A stretch of 64,000 bases of DNA, taken from the NCBI GenBank assembly GCA_964454015.1, contig CAYVQF010000027.1, positions 5,843 through 69,842 on the forward strand, written 5' to 3'. The position numbers and the translations under genes were made by a program. Within the stretch, counting starts at the first letter, position 1; every line of letters begins with the position of its first letter. Source of the DNA: CAYVQF01 sp964454015 (GTDB taxonomy: Bacteria > Myxococcota_A > Bradymonadia > UBA4248). The notes under the pieces were generated by a model, which was not told where the DNA came from, searched no databases, and was given only the letters and a program-made list of their open reading frames with translations. Positions 49,754 through 57,940 of this stretch are shown here, piece after piece.

Positions 49754-50286
49754 GGCTGGCGGGGCGGGGGAACGATGATCATGGCCGTGATCTGCGAGGT
49801 CTCGGCGTCGGAGATCACCGTGATGCCAGCGAAGCGGGCCCAATGCTGATGTCCATCCGCGAGGGGCGCGCGGACTTGGCGAAGCTGCCGGCGCAGGCGC
49901 GGCCAGCCGTCGAAGTAGCTCTTGCGCTTGAGCCACTCTGGGGAGGGGCGTTCACAGTCGCCGGGGCGGGCATCGATGCGGATGGTCTGGGTCCGACCGT
50001 CGCGGTAGTAGAGGTGGAGACCATGGCAGTCGTAGTGGTACGACAGGGTGCCAAAGGGGTCTTGGTCCCGGCGCTCGGGCTCGCCGAGCAAGGCGATGTG
50101 GTCTTCGGGGCGTTGGCCGAGCTTCAGCGGTCCGACACCGTCACCCGGGCGGAGAGCGTGGCGGCTGCCTCGCTCTGGGTCACTCTGGGCGATTTCTTCT
50201 TGGTGGTAGAAGAAGAGGCCGAGCCCTCCGAAGATCAGGCAGAAGAAGACGATGGTTTTCCACTCAGAGCGCAGAAAGTCCTTCAT
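49750..50286 (-). CDS. Hypothetical membrane-anchored protein (178 aa)
   Basis: One N-terminal membrane helix (about 10-27, TIVFFCLIFGGLGLFFY) and a periplasmic domain starting ALRPGDGVGPLKLGQRPEDHIALLGEPERRD. The pattern GVGPLxLGxxxxxVxxxLGxPxxxD is typical of SmpA/BamE-like or DUF4908-type folds, and resembles a BamE-like lipoprotein, though no lipobox is present. A Cys pair (YDCHGL, GDCERP) may form a disulfide. The start codon overlaps the alr stop as ATGA, so it is translated with alr. Its stop overlaps that of the histidine phosphatase gene. Confidence 0.65.
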   Translation of the reverse strand: MKDFLRSEWKTIVFFCLIFGGLGLFFYHQEEIAQSDPERGSRHALRPGDGVGPLKLGQRPEDHIALLGEPERRDQDPFGTLSYHYDCHGLHLYYRDGRTQTIRIDARPGDCERPSPEWLKRKSYFDGWPRLRRQLRQVRAPLADGHQHWARFAGITVISDAETSQITAMIIVPPPRQP

Positions 50287-51452
50287 GGCGAGGCCTCTTG
50301 ACGGGCGATCCTGGGGATTCCTTCATGGATACGGGTGGTGATCTCGTAGTTGATGGTGCCGGCCCACTCGGCCAGGGTCTCGGCGCTGATGCTGGCATCG
50401 CCTTGGGGCCCGAGGAGGACCACCTCATCGCCGGCATGTGCTTGCGGGATGTCGGTGAGGTCGACCATGGCCATGTTCATGCAGATGCGACCCCGCAAGG
50501 GAGCGCGCTGGCCATGCACCAAGACGTGGGCCAGGTTGGAGAGTGCGCGGTCATAGCCGTCGTAGTAGCCGACGGGGATGACGCCGATGCGGGTTGGGTG
50601 GGTGCACTGATAGGTGCAGCCGTAGCCGATGAAGGCACCGACAGGGACCTCCTTGACCTGGGCGAGGCGCGTGGTCCAGGTGAGGGCCGGGCGCAGGTGC
50701 AGGTGCTGGCGCCCGACGAGTACGGCCGAGAGCAAGGTCTCCTTGGAGGGCCACATGCCGTAGCAGGCAATCCCCGGCCGGGTCAGCTCGAAGTGGGCAT
50801 GGGGCCACAGCAGGGTGGCCGCTGAGTTGGCGATGCTGCGGATCTCTGGCGGTGTGCCTTGAGCGGTGAGGGCGTCGGCGATGGCGGCGAAGCGCTGAAG
50901 CTGCTCTTGGGCGTAGCGGTGATCCGTGGTGTCTTCGACGTTGGCGAAGTGGGTGGAGATGCCTTCGAGTCGCAGGCTCGGGTTCTGGGCGATGGCGCGG
51001 GCGAGGGCCAGGGCATCAGGTGCGGCCAGCCCCTGGCGATGGGTACCGGTCTCAACCTTGATGTGAATGGGAAAGACCGTGCCACGCGCCTGCGCGGCTC
51101 GGGCCAAGGCCTCGAGCTGGGCGCCATCGTAGGCGACGGCGCGACAGCCCAGCGCGACGGCGTCGGCGGCGTCGTGCGGTGGTAGGTGCCCGAGCACGAG
51201 AATGGGCACTTGAAAGCCGGCCTGGCGGAGGTCGTGGACTTCATGGAGGGAGTCGACGCAGAGCCAGTCGGCGCCAGCTTCAATGAAGGCGGCCGAGCAA
51301 ATGATTGCGCCGTGTCCGTAGGCGTTGCTCTTGACCACGGGGGCCATCAAGGTGGGGCTAGGCATGGCCGTGCGCAGCGTGAGGAGGTTGTGGCGCAGCG
51401 CCGCCGGGTCAATGACACACCAGCTTCTTCGGAGGGCTGAGGAGGAAGTCAT
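50283..51452 (-). CDS. alr: Alanine racemase
   Basis: Alr interconverts L- and D-alanine for peptidoglycan, using PLP bound to K41 (VVKSNAYGHG). The 389-aa sequence also has the second catalytic residue Y281 (IGYGCTYQ), HIKVETGTHRQG at the carbamoyl-lysine region, STHFANVED, RPGIACYGM, and the C-terminal GRICMNMAMVDLTD. All are family hallmarks. Start ATG 51452. A structured leader with a promoter and a terminator-like hairpin lies directly upstream. It overlaps the 178-aa membrane protein gene by 4 nt. Confidence 0.95.
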   Translation of the reverse strand: MTSSSALRRSWCVIDPAALRHNLLTLRTAMPSPTLMAPVVKSNAYGHGAIICSAAFIEAGADWLCVDSLHEVHDLRQAGFQVPILVLGHLPPHDAADAVALGCRAVAYDGAQLEALARAAQARGTVFPIHIKVETGTHRQGLAAPDALALARAIAQNPSLRLEGISTHFANVEDTTDHRYAQEQLQRFAAIADALTAQGTPPEIRSIANSAATLLWPHAHFELTRPGIACYGMWPSKETLLSAVLVGRQHLHLRPALTWTTRLAQVKEVPVGAFIGYGCTYQCTHPTRIGVIPVGYYDGYDRALSNLAHVLVHGQRAPLRGRICMNMAMVDLTDIPQAHAGDEVVLLGPQGDASISAETLAEWAGTINYEITTRIHEGIPRIARQEASP

Positions 51453-51467
51453 CGTAGGGTCGCCATG

Positions 51468-51525
51468 AAAAAACGAGGAGCGTTCCTGGCGGGCATGGTG
51501 TTCATGCCCGCGGGAGAGAAACGCT
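51468..51525 (-). terminator. Compound terminator / possible attenuator upstream of alr
   Basis: On the minus strand an outer stem AGCGTT (51525-51520) / AACGCT (51484-51479) encloses a perfect 9-bp hairpin, GCGGGCATG / CATGCCCGC (51511-51489, 5-nt loop). A CCTCG and six T (51473-51468) follow. It would stop transcripts coming from the upstream isochorismatase-type gene. The inner hairpin plus T-run is also in alr's own leader. Confidence 0.6.
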
Positions 51526-51549
51526 AGGAGTCGGCAGCAGGGCTGTCAA
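51521..51549 (-). promoter_or_regulatory. Candidate alr promoter
   Basis: Minus strand TTGACA (51549-51544), 17-nt spacer, TAGCGT (51526-51521). The -35 is perfect and the -10 weak. The -10 overlaps the outer arm of the terminator stem. Confidence 0.4.
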
Positions 51550-51563
51550 GGCGCGGCTGGCTG

Positions 51564-52130
51564 TCAGCGCAGGCGTGGCGCGTAGCGCTTGAAGCGCTCA
51601 GTGCCAGCCTCACCGATGGCTTGATAGGCCAGGGACTCGGTGTTGGTGATGATGGCGCCAAATTCGGCCATCTGGTCGAGGCCATTCTGCCAATGCCCCT
51701 TCTTGCGGGAGCATACGGCGTCTAGGGGCACGAAGACGGCAGGCGCCTGGTCTTCGCGCTCGTATTCGGCGACGAGGTCGAAAATGGTCAACAAGACGCA
51801 GACGTGCGCTTCCATGCCGACGACGATGAGGTAGTCGGGTAGCTCCGGCACGACGCGCTCGAGAAAGTCCGACTCGCCGAGGCAGGAGAAGCTGATTTTC
51901 TCGATGCGTTGGGCGTCGCCGAGGCGGGCCCGCAGGCTGGGCACGGTCGCGCCGAGGCCGCGCGGATATTGCTCGGTATAGAAGATGGGGCCGCCCATCT
52001 CGCCGACCAGATCGGCCAATAGCTCCACGTTCTTGAGGCACTCTGCGGCCACGGTCGTTGGCATGGCGGCGAGCAGTTTCTCTTGGACGTCGATGATCAG
52101 GAGACCGGCTTGGGAAAAATCGGGAATCAT
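51564..52130 (-). CDS. Isochorismatase-family cysteine hydrolase
   Basis: A 188-aa cytoplasmic hydrolase with the family triad D14 (LLIIDVQEKLL), K78 (RIEKISFSC) and C111 (GMEAHVCVLLT), and the non-proline cis-bond segment VVGMEAH. YcaC-type and nicotinamidase-like enzymes share this frame; the metal-binding histidines of nicotinamidase are not evident, so a YcaC-like or unknown amidase is more likely. ATG 52130. It is followed by the compound terminator before alr, so it is probably a separate unit. Confidence 0.85.
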   Translation of the reverse strand: MIPDFSQAGLLIIDVQEKLLAAMPTTVAAECLKNVELLADLVGEMGGPIFYTEQYPRGLGATVPSLRARLGDAQRIEKISFSCLGESDFLERVVPELPDYLIVVGMEAHVCVLLTIFDLVAEYEREDQAPAVFVPLDAVCSRKKGHWQNGLDQMAEFGAIITNTESLAYQAIGEAGTERFKRYAPRLR

Positions 52131-52157
52131 GGGATCTCTCTTCGGGGGCTCGAGGTG

Positions 52158-54821
52158 CTAGTTGATGGAGCACCCGTTGGGGTTTTGGCACTTTTTGATG
52201 AAGAAGCGATAGGAGAGGGCGAAGTCGTCGTGGAGGGCTGGCCTGTCGTTGCCGTAAAAGACCATGGCGTTGGTAAATGGATCGTAGCGCCAACCATCGA
52301 GGGCTGACGGCTCGATCTCGCGGATCGTGCCGTCGAGGTGATCCCTGACGACCACCTTCATGGTCACGGTGATGGGGGCGTGCCTGGGGTTGAAGGTGGA
52401 AGCCAGGCCGCCAGCGGCTTGGATGACCGCAGCGATGACCTTGGGGATGTCGTCCGTGTCGTCGATGTCTCCGCCCACGGCATTGTCGATGCGCGGCGGG
52501 GTGTCCATGAAGAGGCGCTCGAAGAGGCGCATGCTGCCGTCGAGCTTGAGGAAGGCAAAGGGGACGGTGCGGCCGCGGTTGGGGTCGGCGTTGGTGATGA
52601 CGTTGAAGTAGTTCGTGTAGTATTGGGTGCCCTGTTCCACGGTCCAGGCACCAGATTCCACTTGATAGTCTTCTTCATCGGTCATGATGATGACGATGAG
52701 CGCTGCTTGGGCGCGCTGACGGTCGCGCATGGGGGCAACGCCAGCGGCGGTGTAGCGGCCCTGAACGTAGTCGATGGCGACCTCGGCGCATTTCAGGCCG
52801 TACTCGGCGTGGCCGAAGAAATCGTCCGGAGGCGGATCGCAGTTCTGGATGCCTGCGGGATCTTTGACCTTGCAGAGGAAGTCGTTGACTTGCTCGAAGC
52901 TGGCCCAAACGGAACCGTCGGGGCCTTTGGGGTGGTTGAGCATGCCGCAGACGTTGGCGGCGGAGACGCCGCTGTTGCCGTCGTGTTCGACGCTGGCCAC
53001 GCTCCAGCGGGCTTCGATGAAGGTCTGGGTCACGGCCGCGAAGAGGGAGCTCGCCGCCGCAAAGACCGCGTCTTGTTCTTCCTTCATGGAGGAGGAGTCA
53101 TCGATGATGAAGATGAAGTCGGCCATGGGGAGCTGGGCGATGGTGAACATCTCGCAGCTTGGGGTGTGTTCGTCTTGGTCTTGGGCCAAAGCGGTGCCGT
53201 TGGTCAGGTTGCGGATGGCGAGGGCAATGTCTTCGTCGATGTCTTGGTCCGCAGGGGTGAAGGTCGCGACCACGATGACGCGTTGGGCCGAGCGATAGAG
53301 CACGGTGACGCGCATCTCATAGGTGCTGGCAGCTCCGGCGCCGGGACCGGGTAAGCCGGCGATGGTGGCGGCCTCGAGGCCGAGCATGGTGGCCAGCATC
53401 TGGTCGCGCATGGCTCGGGTGGAGGTCGCGCCGCTGAGGTGATAGGTCGCGGTGCGGCCTTGGAAGTCATCCCAGGCGCGGAAGGAGCGGGGGAAGAAGG
53501 GGGCCAGGCCGAGGCGATCGTCCAGGTAGTCGAGCTCGGTGGCGGCGTCGATGGCGCCGCTCTCGGGTGGCTTCGAAATGACGAAGGCGGCGAGGGGCTG
53601 GGTGGCGTCGTCGATGGCCGTGGCCGCGATGTAGGGCGAGCTGACGCCTTGGAGGGTGAGAGGAGAGACCAGGTAGTGGGGTTCGACCAGAAAGAGCCAG
53701 TCGCCGCGCTGATCGATGATGGCTTGGGTCGGACGCAGGGTGTCTGTTTTGCACGCGTCTTTGATGGGGTTCTCGGCGTCGGGTTTGCCGGGGTAGGTCT
53801 CGGGTGTGGTGGGATCCAGCTCGCCCAGGGCTTCGTCCCAGCGCCCGTTTTTATTGAAGTCTTCCAACCCGTCGGGGAGGGTGTCGCCGTCGGTGTCGGG
53901 GTTGCGCGGATCCGTGGCGCCGTTGCGGTAGTCGCTGAATTTTTCGATGGCATCGTTGAGGCCGTCGCCATCGGTGTCGGCGCTGCGGGGATCGCTGGGG
54001 CAGGAGAGGGGGTGGTCGAAATCAGCGCAGTGGTTGACCCTACCAGAGCACTCGACGCCGTCGTCGAGGCCATCGCGGTCCGTGTCGGCGCTGCGTGGGT
54101 TGGTCTCTCCCTCAGAGAAGATGCCATCGCGGTTGGCGTCTTCGCAGCCGTCATGGAGGCCGTCGCCGTCGGTGTCGGGGTCACAGGGGTTGGTTTCGCC
54201 GCTGGCGAGTTGAAAGACGCCATCTCCGTTTTTGTCCTCGATGCCGTCGAGGATACCATCGTCGTCGCTGTCGGGGTTGAGGGGGTCGGTGCAGCTCGCG
54301 GCCTCGATGCCGTCGCGGAGGCCATCGGCGTCGGTGTCGGGGTTGAGGGGGTCGGTCTCGCCGGGGTCGACTTGACCGTTGGCGTTGCGGTCTTCACCGG
54401 CGACGCAGTGGGGCGCGACGTCGACGCCGCCGTCGCAGAGTCCATCGGCGTCGGTGTCAGCTCGGCGGGGATCGGTCTCGCCGGGGTCGTGCCGGCCGTT
54501 GCAGTTGGCGTCTTCGAGGCCGTCGGGGAGGGTGTCACCGTCGCTGTCGGCGTCGTAGGGGTTGGTCCCGGTGCTCAGCTCGATGCCGTCGGGGATGCAG
54601 TCGCCGTCGCTGTCCTGGTTGGGGTCCAGGGTTTCGGTTTCCATGTCCTGGTCCGGGGTCAGGTCCGGCGGTGCGGGCGTGTCATCGTGATCGTGCTCGT
54701 CTTGGCCGTTGAGATCGGTGGGCTTGACCTGGCCGCTGTTGTCACAGGCGCCAAAGGCGAGGGCCATGGCCGTGCAGGTGGCCAAGGCGGTGAGGAGCGA
54801 CGAGAGTCGAGAAGGCAGCAT
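52158..54821 (-). CDS. Large lipoprotein with thrombospondin type 3-like calcium repeats and a vWA-like domain
   Basis: An 887-aa surface or periplasmic lipoprotein (signal ending AFGAC, Cys26). After an acidic linker, about ten calcium-binding repeats (about 70-340) of the form DxDxDGxxDGxE and TDPxxxDTDxDGLxDG occur (for example NPDTDADGLRDGIEAA). A central domain of unknown fold follows (about 350-560). The C-terminal domain (about 565-870) is vWA-like, with the metal-ion site DDSSSMKEEQDA near 572 and VIIMTDEEDY. A role in calcium-dependent adhesion is plausible. ATG 54821 has GAGG upstream. It stands alone, facing a 431-bp gap. Confidence 0.85.
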   Translation of the reverse strand: MLPSRLSSLLTALATCTAMALAFGACDNSGQVKPTDLNGQDEHDHDDTPAPPDLTPDQDMETETLDPNQDSDGDCIPDGIELSTGTNPYDADSDGDTLPDGLEDANCNGRHDPGETDPRRADTDADGLCDGGVDVAPHCVAGEDRNANGQVDPGETDPLNPDTDADGLRDGIEAASCTDPLNPDSDDDGILDGIEDKNGDGVFQLASGETNPCDPDTDGDGLHDGCEDANRDGIFSEGETNPRSADTDRDGLDDGVECSGRVNHCADFDHPLSCPSDPRSADTDGDGLNDAIEKFSDYRNGATDPRNPDTDGDTLPDGLEDFNKNGRWDEALGELDPTTPETYPGKPDAENPIKDACKTDTLRPTQAIIDQRGDWLFLVEPHYLVSPLTLQGVSSPYIAATAIDDATQPLAAFVISKPPESGAIDAATELDYLDDRLGLAPFFPRSFRAWDDFQGRTATYHLSGATSTRAMRDQMLATMLGLEAATIAGLPGPGAGAASTYEMRVTVLYRSAQRVIVVATFTPADQDIDEDIALAIRNLTNGTALAQDQDEHTPSCEMFTIAQLPMADFIFIIDDSSSMKEEQDAVFAAASSLFAAVTQTFIEARWSVASVEHDGNSGVSAANVCGMLNHPKGPDGSVWASFEQVNDFLCKVKDPAGIQNCDPPPDDFFGHAEYGLKCAEVAIDYVQGRYTAAGVAPMRDRQRAQAALIVIIMTDEEDYQVESGAWTVEQGTQYYTNYFNVITNADPNRGRTVPFAFLKLDGSMRLFERLFMDTPPRIDNAVGGDIDDTDDIPKVIAAVIQAAGGLASTFNPRHAPITVTMKVVVRDHLDGTIREIEPSALDGWRYDPFTNAMVFYGNDRPALHDDFALSYRFFIKKCQNPNGCSIN

Positions 54822-55252
54822 GGTCGCCTCATGGGGTGGAGAAGCGCGCGGTTGCACCAGCACGCGGGCCGGCACGGAGGACGGTAGCACAGGGGATGAG
54901 GGGCGAACAATAGGGGCCCCGTGATTTGCCGGCGCACGGCTGAGGTAGGTGGACACGAGAAGGGCGAAAGGTGGGTAGGGAAGGCGATGGTAGCGTAAGT
55001 GAAGGGGGGGATGGGCGTTAGCAGGGAGGCTGCGGAATAAGGTGAGGCTGCGCCTGGGTTGCGAGCCATGGGCGCGTTGGATTTTCTTTGTTGCGGAGAA
55101 AGGGCGTGGGGTGTGAGGGTTGCTTGCGAGGGGCTTTTGAGTGTTCAATGTTCGGGAGCGCGGGCGCGTGGCCTGTGCCCCGTTTGGGTGCTGGGTGACG
55201 GCATGAGAGGGTCAATGCGGGCTGCTACCCCGTTTTTTTTTGTGAGGGCAGC
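54822..55252. other. 431-bp divergent intergenic region
   Basis: The gap lies between the start of the vWA lipoprotein gene and the start of the next lipoprotein gene. It is somewhat less GC-biased and purine-rich on the plus strand. I see a small inverted repeat (TTGA-GTGT-TCAA, 55137-55148) and a terminator-like stem with a nine-T run at its right end, reported separately. No open frame with a ribosome site was found. Confidence 0.5.
55218..55241 (+). terminator. Short stem followed by T9 just before a start codon
   Basis: CGGG (55218-55221) pairs with CCCG (55229-55232) and is followed directly by nine T (55233-55241), 12 nt before the ATG of the lipoprotein gene. The stem is short for a terminator, and the location in a leader suggests an attenuator or a slippage-prone homopolymer. 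Confidence 0.4.
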
Positions 55253-56134
55253 ATGGCAGTGAGACGAAAGGGAATAGTCGGGAGTGCCTGGGTTGGGGTG
55301 GTGTTGGCGCTGCTCGTGGTCGGGTGTGCTGGGCAACGTGCGGTCAATACGGGCCCCATCGCGGTGGACCACGATGCCAGCTCGGGCACGGCCAATGGAT
55401 TGTTTTTCGACATGCCGCCGGTGGATGATCGGCTCAATGTCGCTGGCGGGGACAGCGAGGATTGGCGTTATATCATCGTGCCGCGTTCGGGTCGGCTCTC
55501 GGTGACGCTGAATCTGGACAACCGCGAGATGCCAGGGATGTGGTATCTCTATGATTCGGCGGGCCGGGTGGTGCATTCTCAGGCCTTCAACCCGAGCGAG
55601 GGTTATTACGAGTTGACCCACTTTCCCGTGCAAGCGGGGCAGTATCACTTCCGCATCACGGCTACGCGAGGGGCTTCGGTTTACACCGTGGGGGCCTCTT
55701 TCGATGCGGACCCCGAGCCGGAGCGGCAGGTGGTCGAGGTGGAGCCCGAGCCCGAGCCCGAGCCCGATCCCGAGCCACGGCGCAGTGGTCGTCGCAGCTC
55801 GGGGAGTTCAGAGCGCACGACGACGACGACGAAGAGCACCAAGACCGAGAAGCCGGCCTCTGCTGATGCCGGGACGACGACCAAGGGCAACACGCGGGTC
55901 GTGGGGACCATCACCTTGGTGACCATGAAGGACGATGGATCGGCGGACATCAACATCCGCGGTGTGGGCAGCTCCAATGGGGTGCGCACGGGGATGGTGG
56001 GCAGCGTCGAGGGGACGAGCTTCAAGCTGCGCACGACGGACTGCAAGGTGACGCGTTGCTCGGCGGTGATTGAGGGCGGGGCGAGCGCCCGCGAATTGCG
56101 GCAGAACTCTTCCGTCGTCTTCATGGTGCCGTGA
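55253..56134 (+). CDS. Lipoprotein with beta-sandwich domain and Glu-Pro linker
   Basis: A 293-aa lipoprotein (signal ending VVGC, Cys25). Residues about 45-155 form a beta-sandwich resembling the bacterial pre-peptidase C-terminal (PPC) domain: DSEDWRYIIVPRSGRLSVTL, GMWYLYDSAGRVV, AGQYHFRITATRG. A Glu-Pro dipeptide linker (EPEPEPEP type, 162-175) and a Ser/Thr/Lys-rich stretch span to a C-terminal domain (VVGTITLVTMKDDGSADINI, GVRTGMVGSVEG). ATG 55253 has GAGGG upstream. Its stop overlaps the start of the next gene as GTGA, so the two are translated together. Confidence 0.72.
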   Translation: MAVRRKGIVGSAWVGVVLALLVVGCAGQRAVNTGPIAVDHDASSGTANGLFFDMPPVDDRLNVAGGDSEDWRYIIVPRSGRLSVTLNLDNREMPGMWYLYDSAGRVVHSQAFNPSEGYYELTHFPVQAGQYHFRITATRGASVYTVGASFDADPEPERQVVEVEPEPEPEPDPEPRRSGRRSSGSSERTTTTTKSTKTEKPASADAGTTTKGNTRVVGTITLVTMKDDGSADINIRGVGSSNGVRTGMVGSVEGTSFKLRTTDCKVTRCSAVIEGGASARELRQNSSVVFMVP

Positions 56135-57840
56135 GGCAGTGGAGCCATGTGGTGGGGCAGGGTGGTGTGGCGGGGCGATGGCATCTTGGGTTGATCTTCG
56201 CCGTGGTGGGCTGCCTGAGCGGGGCGTGTGACGCGCCGCGTTCTGAGCGGGGCTCGGGATCGGCGGAGCGGGGTGGCGCCGTGCCCATGCTGCGGGATCA
56301 CGTGGGCACGGAGCGGCTGAGTCCGGAGCAGCGCTTGCAGTTCAGGGTGAGTGATTTTGCGGCGCCCAACGCGCCACGGATTGTCGCCGTCGAGTTGCAG
56401 ACGCGTGGGATAGGGCGGCATGAGGAGGGTCTCGAAGAGCGCTTGATGGAGTTGCTGCGGCGGCGGGCGCCAGAGCCCTTTGAGATACGCCGCCGCCGTG
56501 GTCTGGAGCGGGACGAGGTGGTGTGGGCCCATCTCAAGGTGACGCTGCAGCGGCGGATCGAACGCACGCGCAAGAGCCAGCGGGTGGCGCACCCTCGGGT
56601 GGCGTTGCGCATGGAGGTGACCTTCGAGTTGCGGCTGCCGCGGGGAAGCACGAGCAACTGGGAGCGCTTTCACTTCTCCTTCGTCGATGAGCGTGCTGGG
56701 GAGGTTTTGGTCGAGTTGGAGGAGATATTTTGGCGCGATTTGGAGCATCAGGTGCCGACGCTGGTGGTGCGCGAGCGGGCGGCCTTGGCCAAGGATGCTG
56801 CGGGGATAGACTGGGCGCGGCGTTTGGGATTTCGCGCCGAGTTGGCTGAGGGCGTGCTGCAGCCCATGTTGGCTTTTCCCATGCGCGCCCTCTTTCGCGA
56901 GGGCTGTGCGGCGGTGGTCAAGGAGCATCACGTCGAGCTGATTCGTTTGGACAACCCCTTTGCGCCGGGGATCGTCGTCAACGACGGGGCGATCGCCGCA
57001 GCGCGTTGCGACGCCCGCGGTGCTTATATCGCGGTGCATCTGACGGACAGGGCGGTGGACGTGTTTTATCGGACGACGAGCCAGGTGCAGTGGCGGACGC
57101 GGGTGAGCTTCGAGAACGCCGTGGACCCAGGGCGCTTGCGATTCGTGGCAGGGGGGGAGCAGCTCTGTCTGGTGGGAGAGCGGGTCGATCTGGGCTTTCG
57201 CTATGCGAAGATCGTCTGTTTTCACCCGGAGACGGGGGCGGTGCGTTGGGAGTGGACCGAGCCCGGGGCGGACATCAAAGCGCTGGCGCTGCGGCAGGGG
57301 CGGGTCTTTCTGGCGGCGGGGCGGCATGTGCGGGTCTTGTCCCAGGAGGGCAAGCTGCTGTGGCATGCCGTGGTCGAGGGGGGGGCGGTATTGGATGAGC
57401 GCAGCGGCGCGTGCATGATTGAGGAGAAGCTGATTTTTTCCCATCGTCTGGGACGCGTCTTTGCCCTGGACATGGACACGGGTCGCGGCCTGTGGGAGAT
57501 CACGACCTTTGGCCGGCGTCCGTTTTTTTGTGACGATGCGCATGGGCTCTATCTCGACGAGGCGGGCGCCCTGTTGGTCGCCATCGACACGGCGCAGATG
57601 GAGGCCAAATGGCGATTTCGCCACGGAGGACAGATAGTGGATGCCCTGGCGCACAACGGCATGCTGCTATTGCTGTTGCCGCGCGCGATCTACGTGCTGG
57701 GCATCGAGAACGGGAACGTGTATTGGCAGATTCCGCTGCCGGTCTACGCCACGGCTTTCCATCGCTATGCCCGGCGCCTTTTGCTCGAAGCGGACGGGCA
57801 GCTCTACGAGCTGACCGACGAGATACGACATTTTCGCTAG
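56131..57840 (+). CDS. Lipoprotein with PQQ/BamB-like propeller
   Basis: A 569-aa lipoprotein starting at GTG 56131 inside the preceding stop codon (signal ending VVGC, Cys28). The N-terminal half (about 70-260) is an uncharacterised domain rich in Arg/Glu with FELRLPRGS and FHFSFVDERAGEVL. The C-terminal half has PQQ-like propeller blades (VCFHPETGAVRWEW, GRVFALDMDTGRGLWEI, LLVAIDTAQMEAKWRF, VLGIENGNVYWQI) resembling BamB. A role in outer-membrane assembly or surface binding is possible; none is proven. Likely co-transcribed with the upstream lipoprotein gene. Confidence 0.75.
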   Translation: MRQWSHVVGQGGVAGRWHLGLIFAVVGCLSGACDAPRSERGSGSAERGGAVPMLRDHVGTERLSPEQRLQFRVSDFAAPNAPRIVAVELQTRGIGRHEEGLEERLMELLRRRAPEPFEIRRRRGLERDEVVWAHLKVTLQRRIERTRKSQRVAHPRVALRMEVTFELRLPRGSTSNWERFHFSFVDERAGEVLVELEEIFWRDLEHQVPTLVVRERAALAKDAAGIDWARRLGFRAELAEGVLQPMLAFPMRALFREGCAAVVKEHHVELIRLDNPFAPGIVVNDGAIAAARCDARGAYIAVHLTDRAVDVFYRTTSQVQWRTRVSFENAVDPGRLRFVAGGEQLCLVGERVDLGFRYAKIVCFHPETGAVRWEWTEPGADIKALALRQGRVFLAAGRHVRVLSQEGKLLWHAVVEGGAVLDERSGACMIEEKLIFSHRLGRVFALDMDTGRGLWEITTFGRRPFFCDDAHGLYLDEAGALLVAIDTAQMEAKWRFRHGGQIVDALAHNGMLLLLLPRAIYVLGIENGNVYWQIPLPVYATAFHRYARRLLLEADGQLYELTDEIRHFR

Positions 57841-57940
57841 CCTTTGTGTGGCGCCCGTGGCAAAGGGAGAGGCCTGGGCGCGGCGCCTTTTTTGGCGCTT
57901 TCGTTGCGCTTCATTCACCTCTTCGCACGGTAAGTGACCC

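Noticed and set aside
51465..51527. A 20-codon open frame starting ATG AAA AAA on the plus strand
   Set aside because: It coincides with the perfect hairpin and its T-run on the other strand; no ribosome site is seen and the peptide lacks any recognisable feature.
57841..57940. Cobalamin riboswitch or clear terminator between the propeller lipoprotein and metH
   Set aside because: One hundred bases are too short for a cobalamin riboswitch and no B12 box is seen. A CCTTTG/CAAAGG stem (57841-57866) has no T-run, and the T6 at 57888 lacks a proper stem.
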